39,593 nt of DNA from Fusobacteriaceae bacterium. Its GTDB lineage: Bacteria; Fusobacteriota; Fusobacteriia; Fusobacteriales; Fusobacteriaceae. The translations under genes were made by a program, and so were the position numbers. The DNA is taken from assembly GCA_900764925.1 (NCBI GenBank), contig CAAFPW010000006.1, positions 1 to 39,593 on the forward strand, written 5' to 3'. Positions within the stretch are counted from its first letter, which is position 1; the number at the start of each line of letters is the position of its first letter. Shown here in pieces: positions 7,969-15,838 of the stretch. The notes beneath the pieces are model-generated. The model saw nothing but the letters and a program-made list of their open reading frames with translations, did no database searches and was not told where the DNA came from.

Positions 7969-8044
7969 GCTCTAGTAGCTCACTAGGCAGAGCACTTGCA
8001 TGGTAAGCAAGAGGTAGGTGGTTCGAATCCACTCTGGAGCACCA
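7969..8044 (+). tRNA. tRNA-Thr (anticodon GGT)
   Basis: A 76-base cloverleaf. Acceptor stem GCTCTAG pairs with CTGGAGC (one G-U), the anticodon arm is CTTGC-ATGGTAA-GCAAG with anticodon GGT, and the T-arm contains GGTTCGAATCC. CCA is encoded (8042-8044). It decodes ACC and ACU. It has its own consensus promoter. Confidence 0.97.
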
Positions 8045-8063
8045 TTATTTTAGGAGGAAAGAT

Positions 8064-8978
8064 ATGATAAATTTAGGAAATACAGATATAAAAGTTCCTT
8101 CAATAGCTATAGGATGTATGAGAATCAACAGCATGAAATTAGAGGAGCTTGCAAACTATATAAAATTTTGTGTAGAGAATGGATTGAATTTTTTTGATCA
8201 TGCAGATATATATGGTAGAGGAGAGTGTGAAAAACTTTTTGGAGAAGCTCTTAAATTAGCTGGAATAAAAAGAGAGGATGTAGTAATTCAGTCTAAGTGT
8301 GGAATAGTTCCAGGAAAGATGTATGATTTTTCAAAAGAGTATATTTTAAAATCTGTAGATGGAATTTTAGAGCGTTTAGGAACAGAGTATTTAGATATAT
8401 TAGTTTTACATAGACCAGATGCTTTGATTGAACCAGAAGAGGTAGCAGAAGCTTTTGAAATACTTCATTCAACTGGAAAGGTGAGATATTTTGGAGTATC
8501 TAATCACAAGCCTTCACAGATAGAACTATTAAAAAAATATTTAAAACAGGATCTACTTATAAATCAATTACAATTTAGTTTACCTTTTTCCAATATGATT
8601 GCTAGTGGAATGGAGGTAAATATGTTGACTGATGGATCTTTTGATAGAGATGGAAGTGTACTTGATTATTGCCGTTTAAATGATATGACAATTCAAGCGT
8701 GGTCACCTTTCCAATATGGTTTTTTTGAAGGTGTATTCATAGGAAGTGAAAAATATCCGAAGTTAAATAAAGTTTTAGAAGAGTTAGCTGAAAAATATTG
8801 TGTAACACCAACAGGAATAGCAACAGCTTGGATTTTAAGACACCCAGCTAAAATTCAGATGATAGCAGGAACTACAAAAATTTCAAGACTTAAAGAGATA
8901 ATAGATGGAAGTAAGATAAAGTTAACAAAAGAGGAATGGTACAGACTTTATATAAATGCTGGACATATTCTTCCATAA
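8064..8978 (+). CDS. Aldo/keto reductase
   Basis: A 304-residue NAD(P)H-dependent oxidoreductase with an (alpha/beta)8 barrel. The catalytic tetrad is complete: D45 and Y50 (FFDHADIYG), K78 (QSKCG) and H116 (LVLHRPD). The cofactor end IMIAGTTK-like segment is seen near residue 270 (IQMIAGTTKISRLKEI). The overall pattern is closest to the YdhF-like (COG4989) group. The physiological substrate cannot be inferred. It begins 19 bases after tRNA-Thr, so it may be transcribed from the tRNA promoter, and it ends in a strong terminator. Confidence 0.9.
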   Translation: MINLGNTDIKVPSIAIGCMRINSMKLEELANYIKFCVENGLNFFDHADIYGRGECEKLFGEALKLAGIKREDVVIQSKCGIVPGKMYDFSKEYILKSVDGILERLGTEYLDILVLHRPDALIEPEEVAEAFEILHSTGKVRYFGVSNHKPSQIELLKKYLKQDLLINQLQFSLPFSNMIASGMEVNMLTDGSFDRDGSVLDYCRLNDMTIQAWSPFQYGFFEGVFIGSEKYPKLNKVLEELAEKYCVTPTGIATAWILRHPAKIQMIAGTTKISRLKEIIDGSKIKLTKEEWYRLYINAGHILP

Positions 8979-8990
8979 TTAAAGATAAAA

Positions 8991-9020
8991 ATTGGTAACA
9001 TTAGTTACCGATTTTTTTTT
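8991..9020 (+). terminator. Rho-independent terminator of the aldo/keto reductase gene
   Basis: ATTGGTAAC (8991-8999), loop ATTA, GTTACCGAT (9004-9012), then a run of eight or more T. Confidence 0.85.
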
Positions 9021-9084
9021 TATTATGTTGTATTATGTAGTGAGGAGAGATTAAGTAAATTATATTTAAGGAGGAGGAATTTAG

Positions 9085-10752
9085 ATGTGTGAAAATAAGA
9101 TGTTTTGTTATCAATGTCAAGAGACAGCTCAAGGAAAAGGGTGCTCTATTGTAGGTGTATGTGGGAAAAAACCAAGAACAGCTAATTTACAAGACTTATT
9201 AATATATACAACTAAAGGGGTTGCTATATGTAACTCATTACTTAGAAAAAGAGAGATAAAAAATAGTGAAGTAGATAGATATTTAATAAACTCACTTTTT
9301 ATAACAATAACTAATGCTAACTTTGATGATAGTGCTATTATTGAAGAGATAAGAAAAGGAATAGCAATTAGAGAGGAGCTAAAAAAATCTCTTACTGATG
9401 AGGAGAGAAAAGAGATAGAAAATTTTGGAAACTTAGTATCTTGGAATTTACAAAATGATGAAGAGATTGTAGAGTTTTCTGCAAATAGAGAGATAGGAGT
9501 TTTAAGAACAGAAAATGAAGATGTAAGATCACTTAGAGAACTACTTATCTATGGATTAAAAGGTATGGCAGCATATGCTGAACACGCTATGAATCTTGGA
9601 TATACTCAAGATGAGATATTTGCTTTTATTGAAAAGGGACTTTTAGCTACTGAAGATAATTCTTTAGGTGGAGAGGAATTGACAGCTCTAGTATTGGAGT
9701 GTGGAAGCTATGGAGTACAAGTGATGGCTCTATTAGATAAAGCTAATACATCAACTTTTGGAAATCCTGAAATAACTAAGGTAAATATTGGAGTTGGAGA
9801 AAGACCAGGAATATTGATAAGTGGTCATGACCTAAATGATCTAAAACAATTATTGGAACAAAGTAAGGACAGTGGAATAGATATCTATACACATTCAGAG
9901 ATGTTGCCAGGACACTACTATCCTGAGTTAAAAAAATACTCTCATTTCTATGGAAACTATGGAAATGCTTGGTGGAAACAAAAAGAGGAGTTTGAAAAAT
10001 TTAATGGACCAATACTATTTACAACAAACTGTATAGTTCCACCAGCTCCAACAGCTAATTATAGTGATAGAGTATTTACAACAAATGCAGCTGGATATCC
10101 TGGATGGAAACAAGTAAAAGTAAATGAGGATGGAAGCAAAGATTTCTCTGAGATAATTGAGTTAGCAAAAACTTGTAAAGCTCCAACTGAACTTGAAAAG
10201 GGAGAGATTGTAGGAGGATTTGCCCATAATCAAGTACTTGCTTTAGCTGATAAGGTAATAGAAAATATAAAATCTGGAGCAATTAGAAAATTCGTTGTAA
10301 TGGCTGGTTGTGATGGAAGAATGGTAAGTAGAAACTACTATACTGAGTTTGCTGAAAGATTACCAAAAGATACAATTATATTGACAGCTGGTTGTGCAAA
10401 ATATAAATATAATAAACTAAATCTTGGAGATATAAATGGAATACCTAGAGTATTAGATGCTGGACAATGTAATGACTCATACTCTTTAGCTGTAATAGCT
10501 CTAAAATTAAAAGAGGTATTTGGATTAAATGATGTAAATGAGTTACCGATTGTATATAATATAGCTTGGTATGAACAAAAAGCTGTAATAGTTTTATTGG
10601 CTCTACTTTACTTAGGAGTAAAAAATATACATCTAGGACCAACTTTACCAGCTTTCCTTTCACCAAATGTGGCTAAAGTATTGGTAGAAAATTTTGGAAT
10701 AGGTGGAATAACAACCGTAGATGAAGATTTGAAAAAATTTAATCTGTTATAA
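9085..10752 (+). CDS. hcp: Hydroxylamine reductase / hybrid cluster protein
   Basis: A 555-residue hybrid cluster protein. The N-terminal cubane motif is C8, C11, C20, C26 (CX2CX8CX5C), as in class I/II Hcp. Hybrid-cluster ligand regions are visible at ISGHDL, THSEMLPGHYYPEL, TTNCIVPP, AGCDGR, LTAGCAKYK and DAGQCND. Family members reduce nitric oxide (and hydroxylamine in vitro) under anaerobic nitrosative stress. The start is supported by AAGGAGGAGG upstream. No Hcr reductase partner is adjacent. The following gene is separated by a 157-base region with its own promoter and a long inverted repeat that could terminate hcp transcripts. Confidence 0.96.
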   Translation: MCENKMFCYQCQETAQGKGCSIVGVCGKKPRTANLQDLLIYTTKGVAICNSLLRKREIKNSEVDRYLINSLFITITNANFDDSAIIEEIRKGIAIREELKKSLTDEERKEIENFGNLVSWNLQNDEEIVEFSANREIGVLRTENEDVRSLRELLIYGLKGMAAYAEHAMNLGYTQDEIFAFIEKGLLATEDNSLGGEELTALVLECGSYGVQVMALLDKANTSTFGNPEITKVNIGVGERPGILISGHDLNDLKQLLEQSKDSGIDIYTHSEMLPGHYYPELKKYSHFYGNYGNAWWKQKEEFEKFNGPILFTTNCIVPPAPTANYSDRVFTTNAAGYPGWKQVKVNEDGSKDFSEIIELAKTCKAPTELEKGEIVGGFAHNQVLALADKVIENIKSGAIRKFVVMAGCDGRMVSRNYYTEFAERLPKDTIILTAGCAKYKYNKLNLGDINGIPRVLDAGQCNDSYSLAVIALKLKEVFGLNDVNELPIVYNIAWYEQKAVIVLLALLYLGVKNIHLGPTLPAFLSPNVAKVLVENFGIGGITTVDEDLKKFNLL

Positions 10753-10816
10753 TCATTTATTAAATTAATTTTTCACAATTTATTAATTAGCTAAAATGTT
10801 TAAAAAATAGAGATAT

Positions 10817-10909
10817 AATACCTCTTTAAATCATTGACATAGTATTGGATATATTATATAATTATAATATATGTTATATATTATAAAATGATTTGGGAGG
10901 TATTTTTTT
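10817..10909 (+). promoter_or_regulatory. Long inverted repeat around the flavoprotein promoter; conditional terminator/SD-sequestering hairpin
   Basis: The left arm, AATACCTC-TTT-AAATCATT (10817-10835), is complementary to the right arm, AATGATTT-GG-GAGGTATT (10887-10904). Sixteen Watson-Crick pairs surround a small internal loop that can add G-U pairs. The right arm contains the GGGAGG ribosome binding site of the next gene and is followed by a T run (to 10909). The left arm lies upstream of the predicted start of transcription, so only read-through RNA from hcp would contain both arms. The 51-base loop contains a further AT-rich palindrome (10851-10870). Confidence 0.55.
10834..10862 (+). 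promoter_or_regulatory. Consensus promoter of the exported flavoprotein gene
   Basis: Perfect TTGACA (10834-10839), 17-base spacer, perfect TATAAT (10857-10862); start predicted near 10869. The -10 box is the centre of an 8-bp inverted repeat, ATATTATA (10851-10858) and TATAATAT (10863-10870), which could be an operator or simply AT-rich sequence. Confidence 0.75.
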
Positions 10910-12616
10910 ATGAAAAAAAGACTGATAAGCATGATTTCTGCTTTATCTCTTCTTTTTACAACAGTTTATGGAGCGACTGTTGAAGGAATTGGAAACGGAT
11001 ACAAAGGTGATATTAAAGTAAATGTTACTTATGAGGGGAATGAGATCACTAATGTAGAGGTAGTAGAACATCAAGAAACTAACTTCACTAAAAAAGCTAT
11101 GAAACAAATATCTAAAGATATAGTTGCTGCTCAAAGTACAGAAGTAGATAACGTAGCAGGGGCTACATACACTTGTGAAGGAATAAAAGAGGCTGTAAAT
11201 GCTGCTGTGGCTACTGCTGGTATCACTTTAAAGGCTAAGACTCCAGCAAAGGATGAAGAGGTAGTTGTAGCTGATACAACAACTGATGTAGTAGTAGTAG
11301 GTGGAGGAGGAGCTGGACTTACAGCTGCTATCTCAGCTAAAGAAAAGGGAGTAAATGTCATACTTCTTGAAAAAATGGCGATGTTAGGTGGAAACACTAA
11401 CTATGCAACAGGTGGAATCAATGCCGCTGAATCAAAATTACAAGAAAAATTAGGAATAGAAGATAGTGCAGAACTATTTTATCAAGATACTTTAAAAGGT
11501 GGAAAAAATAAAAATAACCCTGAGTTATTAAAAACTTTAACTGAAAATTCTGGAGAGATGATCACTTGGTTAATAGACAGAGGTGCTGATCTAACAGAAG
11601 TTTCTTACTCTGGAGGACAAAGTGTTAAAAGAATTCATAGACCTACTGGTGGAAAAGCTGTGGGACCTATGATAGTTGATACTCTTGCTACTACTGCTGA
11701 AAAACAAGGTATAGATATCAGAACTGAGAGCACTGTAAAAGAACTTTTAAAAGAGGGAGATAAAGTAGTTGGAGTTAAAGTAGAGTATAAAGGAAAAGTT
11801 TATACTATAAAAGCTAAAGCTGTAGTAATGGCAACAGGAGGATTTGGAGCTAATCCTGAGATGGTATCTAAATACAAACCTGAATTAAAAGGATTTGGTT
11901 CAACAAATAGCCCTGCTATCACTGGAGAGGGAATTGCTATGGTAGAATCTGTTGGTGGAGCTTTAGTAGATATGACTGAAATTCAAACTCACCCAACTGT
12001 TGTTCACAACAATACAGCTATGATTACTGAATCTGTTAGAGGAGAGGGAGCTATCCTTGTAAATAGATCTGGTAAGAGATTTATCAATGAATTAGAAACT
12101 AGAGACGTTGTTTCTAAAGCTGAACTAGCACAAGAAGGAAAGAGTGCTTTCTTAGTGTTTGATGAAACAGTTAGAGAAAATCTAAGTGCTATCAATGGAT
12201 ATATCAGCAAAGGGTATGCTGTATCTGGAAATACTTTAGAAGAGTTAGCAGGTAAAGTTGGAATAGATGGAAAAACTCTTGTAGCTACTATGAACCAATA
12301 CAATGAGTATGTAAAAGCTGGTAAAGATACTGAGTTCAACAAAAATATCCTACCTAGAGAGCTAACAAAAGCTCCTTACTATGCTATTGAAGTTTCACCT
12401 GCTGTACATCATACTATGGGTGGAGTTTCTATCAATACTTCTGCTCAAGTATTAACAGCTGATGGAAAAGTAATAGAGGGACTATATGCAGCTGGAGAGA
12501 TAACTGGTGGAGTACATGGAGGTAACAGAATAGGTGGAAACGCTGTAACTGATATCGTTGTATTTGGAAAAATAGCTGGAGATAACGCAGCTGAATACTC
12601 TAAATCAGTAAAATAA
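10910..12616 (+). CDS. Exported FMN/FAD flavoprotein reductase (UrdA/flavocytochrome c-like)
   Basis: A 568-residue precursor with a Sec signal peptide (cleavage probably after TTVYGA). Residues about 25-100 are an FMN_bind domain with D80-NVAGA-T86, matching the flavinylation motif where FMN is attached to Thr86 by ApbE. From about 125 follows an FAD-binding fumarate reductase/succinate dehydrogenase flavoprotein domain: VVVVGGGGAGLTAA (GGGGAG at 131-136), LEKM, GGFGANPEM, HHTMGG and GLYAAGEITGGVHGGNRIGGN. There is no haem-binding CXXCH. Known relatives reduce fumarate, urocanate, methacrylate or similar enoates outside the inner membrane. The substrate cannot be assigned from sequence alone. 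Confidence 0.9.
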   Translation: MKKRLISMISALSLLFTTVYGATVEGIGNGYKGDIKVNVTYEGNEITNVEVVEHQETNFTKKAMKQISKDIVAAQSTEVDNVAGATYTCEGIKEAVNAAVATAGITLKAKTPAKDEEVVVADTTTDVVVVGGGGAGLTAAISAKEKGVNVILLEKMAMLGGNTNYATGGINAAESKLQEKLGIEDSAELFYQDTLKGGKNKNNPELLKTLTENSGEMITWLIDRGADLTEVSYSGGQSVKRIHRPTGGKAVGPMIVDTLATTAEKQGIDIRTESTVKELLKEGDKVVGVKVEYKGKVYTIKAKAVVMATGGFGANPEMVSKYKPELKGFGSTNSPAITGEGIAMVESVGGALVDMTEIQTHPTVVHNNTAMITESVRGEGAILVNRSGKRFINELETRDVVSKAELAQEGKSAFLVFDETVRENLSAINGYISKGYAVSGNTLEELAGKVGIDGKTLVATMNQYNEYVKAGKDTEFNKNILPRELTKAPYYAIEVSPAVHHTMGGVSINTSAQVLTADGKVIEGLYAAGEITGGVHGGNRIGGNAVTDIVVFGKIAGDNAAEYSKSVK

Positions 12617-12633
12617 TTTTAAATAGACAATAT

Positions 12634-12676
12634 AAAATGGAGTATAGGGATTTTAAATCTCAATACTCCATTTTTT
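12634..12676. terminator. Bidirectional terminator between convergent genes
   Basis: AAAATGGAGTAT (12634-12645) pairs perfectly with ATACTCCATTTT, and the inner GGGATTT/AAATCTC extends the stem. The T run follows on the plus strand, and A-rich sequence before the stem gives T residues on the minus strand. It serves the flavoprotein gene (+) and azlD (-). Confidence 0.9.
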
Positions 12677-12677
12677 C

Positions 12678-13001
12678 TTAAGCTATCACTCTAACCAGAA
12701 TCATATAAGAAAAAGTACTCAATATTATACTCATATACATATTAAATTTTAACTTTATAGAGATTATAACAATAGCACAGGCTACTATTTCTGGAATACA
12801 ATTAATAGTTATCAAATTCATATTACGTAAGCAATATACCACTAATATTACCATGATAGCAGGAGGTAAAACTAAACCTAAATATTTTACTCTCTCAGGT
12901 AATTCTCTATTTCCAAAAATTAAGAAAGGGATAGCTCTGGTAAGCCAAGTTACAAATGCCGATATAAATATTACTAAGATTATATATGTCAAATTTTCCA
13001 T
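12678..13001 (-). CDS. azlD: AzlD family branched-chain amino acid export subunit
   Basis: A 107-residue hydrophobic protein with about four helices. It begins MENLTYIILVIFISAFVTWL and has the conserved TRAIPFLIFGNRELPERVKYLG typical of AzlD. It is the small partner of AzlC; together they form the LIV-E type exporter (BrnF/BrnE-like) for branched-chain amino acids or analogues. It follows azlC by 2 bases, indicating coupling. Confidence 0.9.
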   Translation of the reverse strand: MENLTYIILVIFISAFVTWLTRAIPFLIFGNRELPERVKYLGLVLPPAIMVILVVYCLRNMNLITINCIPEIVACAIVIISIKLKFNMYMSIILSTFSYMILVRVIA

Positions 13002-13003
13002 AA

Positions 13004-13681
13004 TTACTCCATTCTAATTTTCTTTTTTAAAAGTGTCAATACAATAACTGTTAAGGATAAAGCTGGAATTAAAAATCTATCTGCCCCTAAAACTATATAG
13101 AAAAAGATCGAAGAAAATAGACCTGTCAATGCTGGTATCTTACTGCTACAATTCTTCCATTGATTTACAACTATATAGAGGAAAAAAGCTGTAGCTGAAA
13201 AATCTATTCCCTTCATATCCCAAGGAATAAAATTTCCAAGATAACTTCCCAAAGCACAACCAAATATCCAATAGAGATGATTTAAAAAACTTATATAGAA
13301 ATCAGCTTTCTCTCTATTTATCCCTTTCTCATATTTTAACGAACAGAGTATAGAGTATGTCTCATCTGTCAAAGTCAATACCATATATGGATATCTCCAT
13401 CCCATTTTACGAAATCTCTCGATAAAGGCTACACCATAGAATATATGACGAGCATTGATAAAAAATCCCATAATAGCCACTGTTATAAGAGGGACATTGG
13501 CTTGTAAAAGAGAAACCATAACAATCTGAAGTGATCCTGCATAGATAAAAATAGCGGAAATTAAAGATAGAAAAGGAGCATAACCTGCATCTATCATCAA
13601 AATTCCAAAAGCTATCCCTATAAAAAGATAGGTAAAAAATATTGGAAAGGTCTGCTTTATAGCAAAATTAAACTCTCTCAT
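13004..13681 (-). CDS. azlC: AzlC family branched-chain amino acid permease (large subunit)
   Basis: A 225-residue membrane protein of the AzlC family. Visible landmarks are FPIFFTYLFIGIAFGILM near the N-terminus, GSLQIVMVSLLQA, FINARHIFYGVAF and LTDETYSIL, all conserved in the family. About six to seven helices are predicted. It forms a two-gene minus-strand operon with azlD, facing the flavoprotein gene. No adjacent AzlB/Lrp-like regulator is visible. The 156 bases upstream, shared with the divergent short-chain dehydrogenase gene, are AT-rich and show no clear promoter pair. Confidence 0.92.
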   Translation of the reverse strand: MREFNFAIKQTFPIFFTYLFIGIAFGILMIDAGYAPFLSLISAIFIYAGSLQIVMVSLLQANVPLITVAIMGFFINARHIFYGVAFIERFRKMGWRYPYMVLTLTDETYSILCSLKYEKGINREKADFYISFLNHLYWIFGCALGSYLGNFIPWDMKGIDFSATAFFLYIVVNQWKNCSSKIPALTGLFSSIFFYIVLGADRFLIPALSLTVIVLTLLKKKIRME

Positions 13682-13837
13682 AAAATCTCCCCTTTAATTA
13701 AAATTAATACTAGATAATTGAATTATTTTAACATGAAGTAGTTTAAATTGCAATAATCCTTTTATTTTTTGTTTTTACATGTAGATTAAATAATTTAAAT
13801 ATAGTAGAATAGAGAAAAAAGATAGGAGGAGTAAAAG

Positions 13838-14611
13838 GTGAAAGCGATAGTCACAGGGGCAACAGGTGGAATTGGAGAGGCATTAATAGAGATTCTTATA
13901 AAAAATGGATATGAGATAATAGCTGTGGGAAGAAATCTAAAAAAACTTCAAGAATTAGAAATACGATATCCTAGAATTCTTAAGGGATACTCCATTGACC
14001 TGAATGATGAAAAAGAGATAGACAGATTTTTAATAGAGATAGAAAATGAAGATATAGGTATGATAATAAATGGAGCTGGGATTGGAGAGATAGGTTATTT
14101 TGAAAATATTTCATACTCTACTTTGAAAGATATGATAGATATAAATGTGATAGCTTTGACTAAGTTTACAAAGTTTTTCTATGATAAGATGGTAAAAAGA
14201 GAAAATGGAATTATTGTAAATATATCATCTACTGCTGGATTTCAACAGGGAGGACCTCTGATGAGTGTATATTATGCAACCAAGGCTTATGTAAATTCTC
14301 TCACTCTTTCACTATATGAGGAGGGAAGAGAAAAAGGAGTAAAGGTTTTTATATTGGCACCAGGACCTACCAAAACAAATTTCAAAGGGATGGAAGGAGA
14401 GCTTTCCTATTTAGAAAAATTTTATGTAACCTCTCCTCAGGAGGTTGCTCAAGAGTTTTGGAATGGGTTAAATAGAGATAAGATGATTATCATTCCAGGA
14501 AAAATAAATAAACTTTTATATTTTATAGATAGATTTTTACCATTAAAAATAAAACTGAAATCTATAAAAAAAATTCAAAATAAAAAATTGTTGAAAAAAT
14601 TAAAAAAATAG
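13838..14611 (+). CDS. Short-chain dehydrogenase/reductase
   Basis: A 257-residue classical SDR. The cofactor motif is TGATGGIG (residues 6-13), NGAG follows strand 4, catalytic Ser lies in NISSTAG, and the YxxxK pair is Y145 and K149. The GRN after strand 2 suggests NADP preference. It starts with GTG, seven bases after GGAGGA. The C-terminus is strongly basic (many Lys, with a hydrophobic LLYFIDRFLPLKIKL segment), suggesting membrane association as in DltE/YqjQ-like SDRs. The substrate is unknown. It may be co-transcribed with the lipoprotein gene 53 bases downstream, but that gene has its own -10 element. Confidence 0.88.
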   Translation: MKAIVTGATGGIGEALIEILIKNGYEIIAVGRNLKKLQELEIRYPRILKGYSIDLNDEKEIDRFLIEIENEDIGMIINGAGIGEIGYFENISYSTLKDMIDINVIALTKFTKFFYDKMVKRENGIIVNISSTAGFQQGGPLMSVYYATKAYVNSLTLSLYEEGREKGVKVFILAPGPTKTNFKGMEGELSYLEKFYVTSPQEVAQEFWNGLNRDKMIIIPGKINKLLYFIDRFLPLKIKLKSIKKIQNKKLLKKLKK

Positions 14612-14630
14612 TTTTATTTTTCTAAAAAAA

Positions 14631-14639
14631 TGATATAAT
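14631..14639 (+). promoter_or_regulatory. Extended -10 promoter of the lipoprotein-aminotransferase pair
   Basis: TGA-TATAAT (TATAAT at 14634-14639), 26 bases before the lipoprotein start; no clear -35. Confidence 0.45.
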
Positions 14640-14664
14640 AGTTTTATGTAAGTTTGGAGGTAAT

Positions 14665-15828
14665 ATGATAAAAAAGATATTTATATTGATATTATCACTA
14701 TTTTTATTGGGATGTTCATATTTTCAAGTAAAAGATGCAATAAAAGAAGCGGATAAAGGGAATTATATAGCTTCATTAAATAATTTACTGAGTATATTAA
14801 AAGAAAATAGTGAGGATAGAAGAGCCTTAGATGCTTTTGAAATAATCTATCCAACTGCTGAAAAGAGATATTATGATGAGGTCAGTATTACAAAGATGGT
14901 GGATATAGTAGGTTATACAAAGGCTCTTTTAAATCTTTTGAGAGTTCAAGAGATATATTATGATCTGCCACAGATTAGCAAAGAGTCAATAGCTGTGATA
15001 GAACCACCTATACAAGAGAGAAATGTTATAAAAAAAGAGTTAGCTGAGAGTTTTTATACTTTGGGTACAAATATGAGAAGTGTAACTTATGAAGAGAGAT
15101 TAAGAACACATGGATATTTTGCTCAGGCTAAGAATTATGATTTAGAGAATAGAAAGGATATCAATTCAAAATATGATTCTAGTAGAAAAGAAGCTCTAGG
15201 TAGATTTTTATTGAATTTTACAGGAGAAGAGAGAGGGCTTATAGGTAGATTAAAAGAAAACTTAATTTTTGATTTGAATAATTATTCTCTATTCTCATTG
15301 GGAAATAGTAAAGATTTTAATTTAAAATTTGATATAAACGTTTCTGAACTTATTTATTCACCACCTAGAACAACTACTTATAGTGGAATAGATAGTTATA
15401 CAGAGAGAGTTATAAAAAGAGTTATGGAAAAAAGAATAGAAACTAAAATTGTAAATGGAGAAGCGGTTCAAGTTGAAAGATGGGTACCTGTGGAAAAAGA
15501 GGTTGAGATAGAGGTATATTATAGATATTTTAAACATGTGAAGACTACATCTATGGAATATAATCTTTCTCACAATCTTTCTGAGAAAAATGGTACACAC
15601 ATCTCCTCAGGAAATAAAAAGATATTTTATGAAGATAGTGTAGCATGGGTGGAGTACTATCCTCTACATCCATTCATTGGTGGAAGACCATTTAGATTCC
15701 CAGTGAGTGAGTATGAAAAACCTGTAATGAGTAAGAGTGAGCTGAGAGAAAAAGTTTTAGAGTTAGGAAGCAAAAACTTAGATGATGTGTTAGGTAAATT
15801 AGATTCAAATAGAATAATTGATTGGTAA
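14665..15828 (+). CDS. Lipoprotein of unknown function
   Basis: A 387-residue protein with a clear lipoprotein signal, FILILSLFLLGC (Cys17). Residues about 20-100 look like helical repeats (DKGNYIASLNNLLSILKENSEDRRALDAFEI), resembling TPR hairpins. The middle (about 215-300) is beta-rich and strikingly charged, with alternating residues (RVIKRVMEKRIETKIVNGEA, then VEKEVEIEVYYRYF). No catalytic motif is recognised. It should be anchored in the periplasm or outer membrane. It is 10 bases upstream of an aminotransferase gene and shares its transcript, but a functional link is not evident. It may be lineage-specific. Confidence 0.8.
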   Translation: MIKKIFILILSLFLLGCSYFQVKDAIKEADKGNYIASLNNLLSILKENSEDRRALDAFEIIYPTAEKRYYDEVSITKMVDIVGYTKALLNLLRVQEIYYDLPQISKESIAVIEPPIQERNVIKKELAESFYTLGTNMRSVTYEERLRTHGYFAQAKNYDLENRKDINSKYDSSRKEALGRFLLNFTGEERGLIGRLKENLIFDLNNYSLFSLGNSKDFNLKFDINVSELIYSPPRTTTYSGIDSYTERVIKRVMEKRIETKIVNGEAVQVERWVPVEKEVEIEVYYRYFKHVKTTSMEYNLSHNLSEKNGTHISSGNKKIFYEDSVAWVEYYPLHPFIGGRPFRFPVSEYEKPVMSKSELREKVLELGSKNLDDVLGKLDSNRIIDW

Positions 15829-15838
15829 GGAGGACAAA

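Noticed and set aside
9020..9045. Direct repeat TATTATGT in TATTATGTTGTATTATGT upstream of hcp as an operator
   Set aside because: Short, AT-rich and without symmetry; such repeats are expected by chance in this composition.
13682..13837. Divergent promoter/operator pair between azlC and the short-chain dehydrogenase gene
   Set aside because: Several TA-rich hexamers occur but none pairs with a -35 box at 16-18 bases on either strand.
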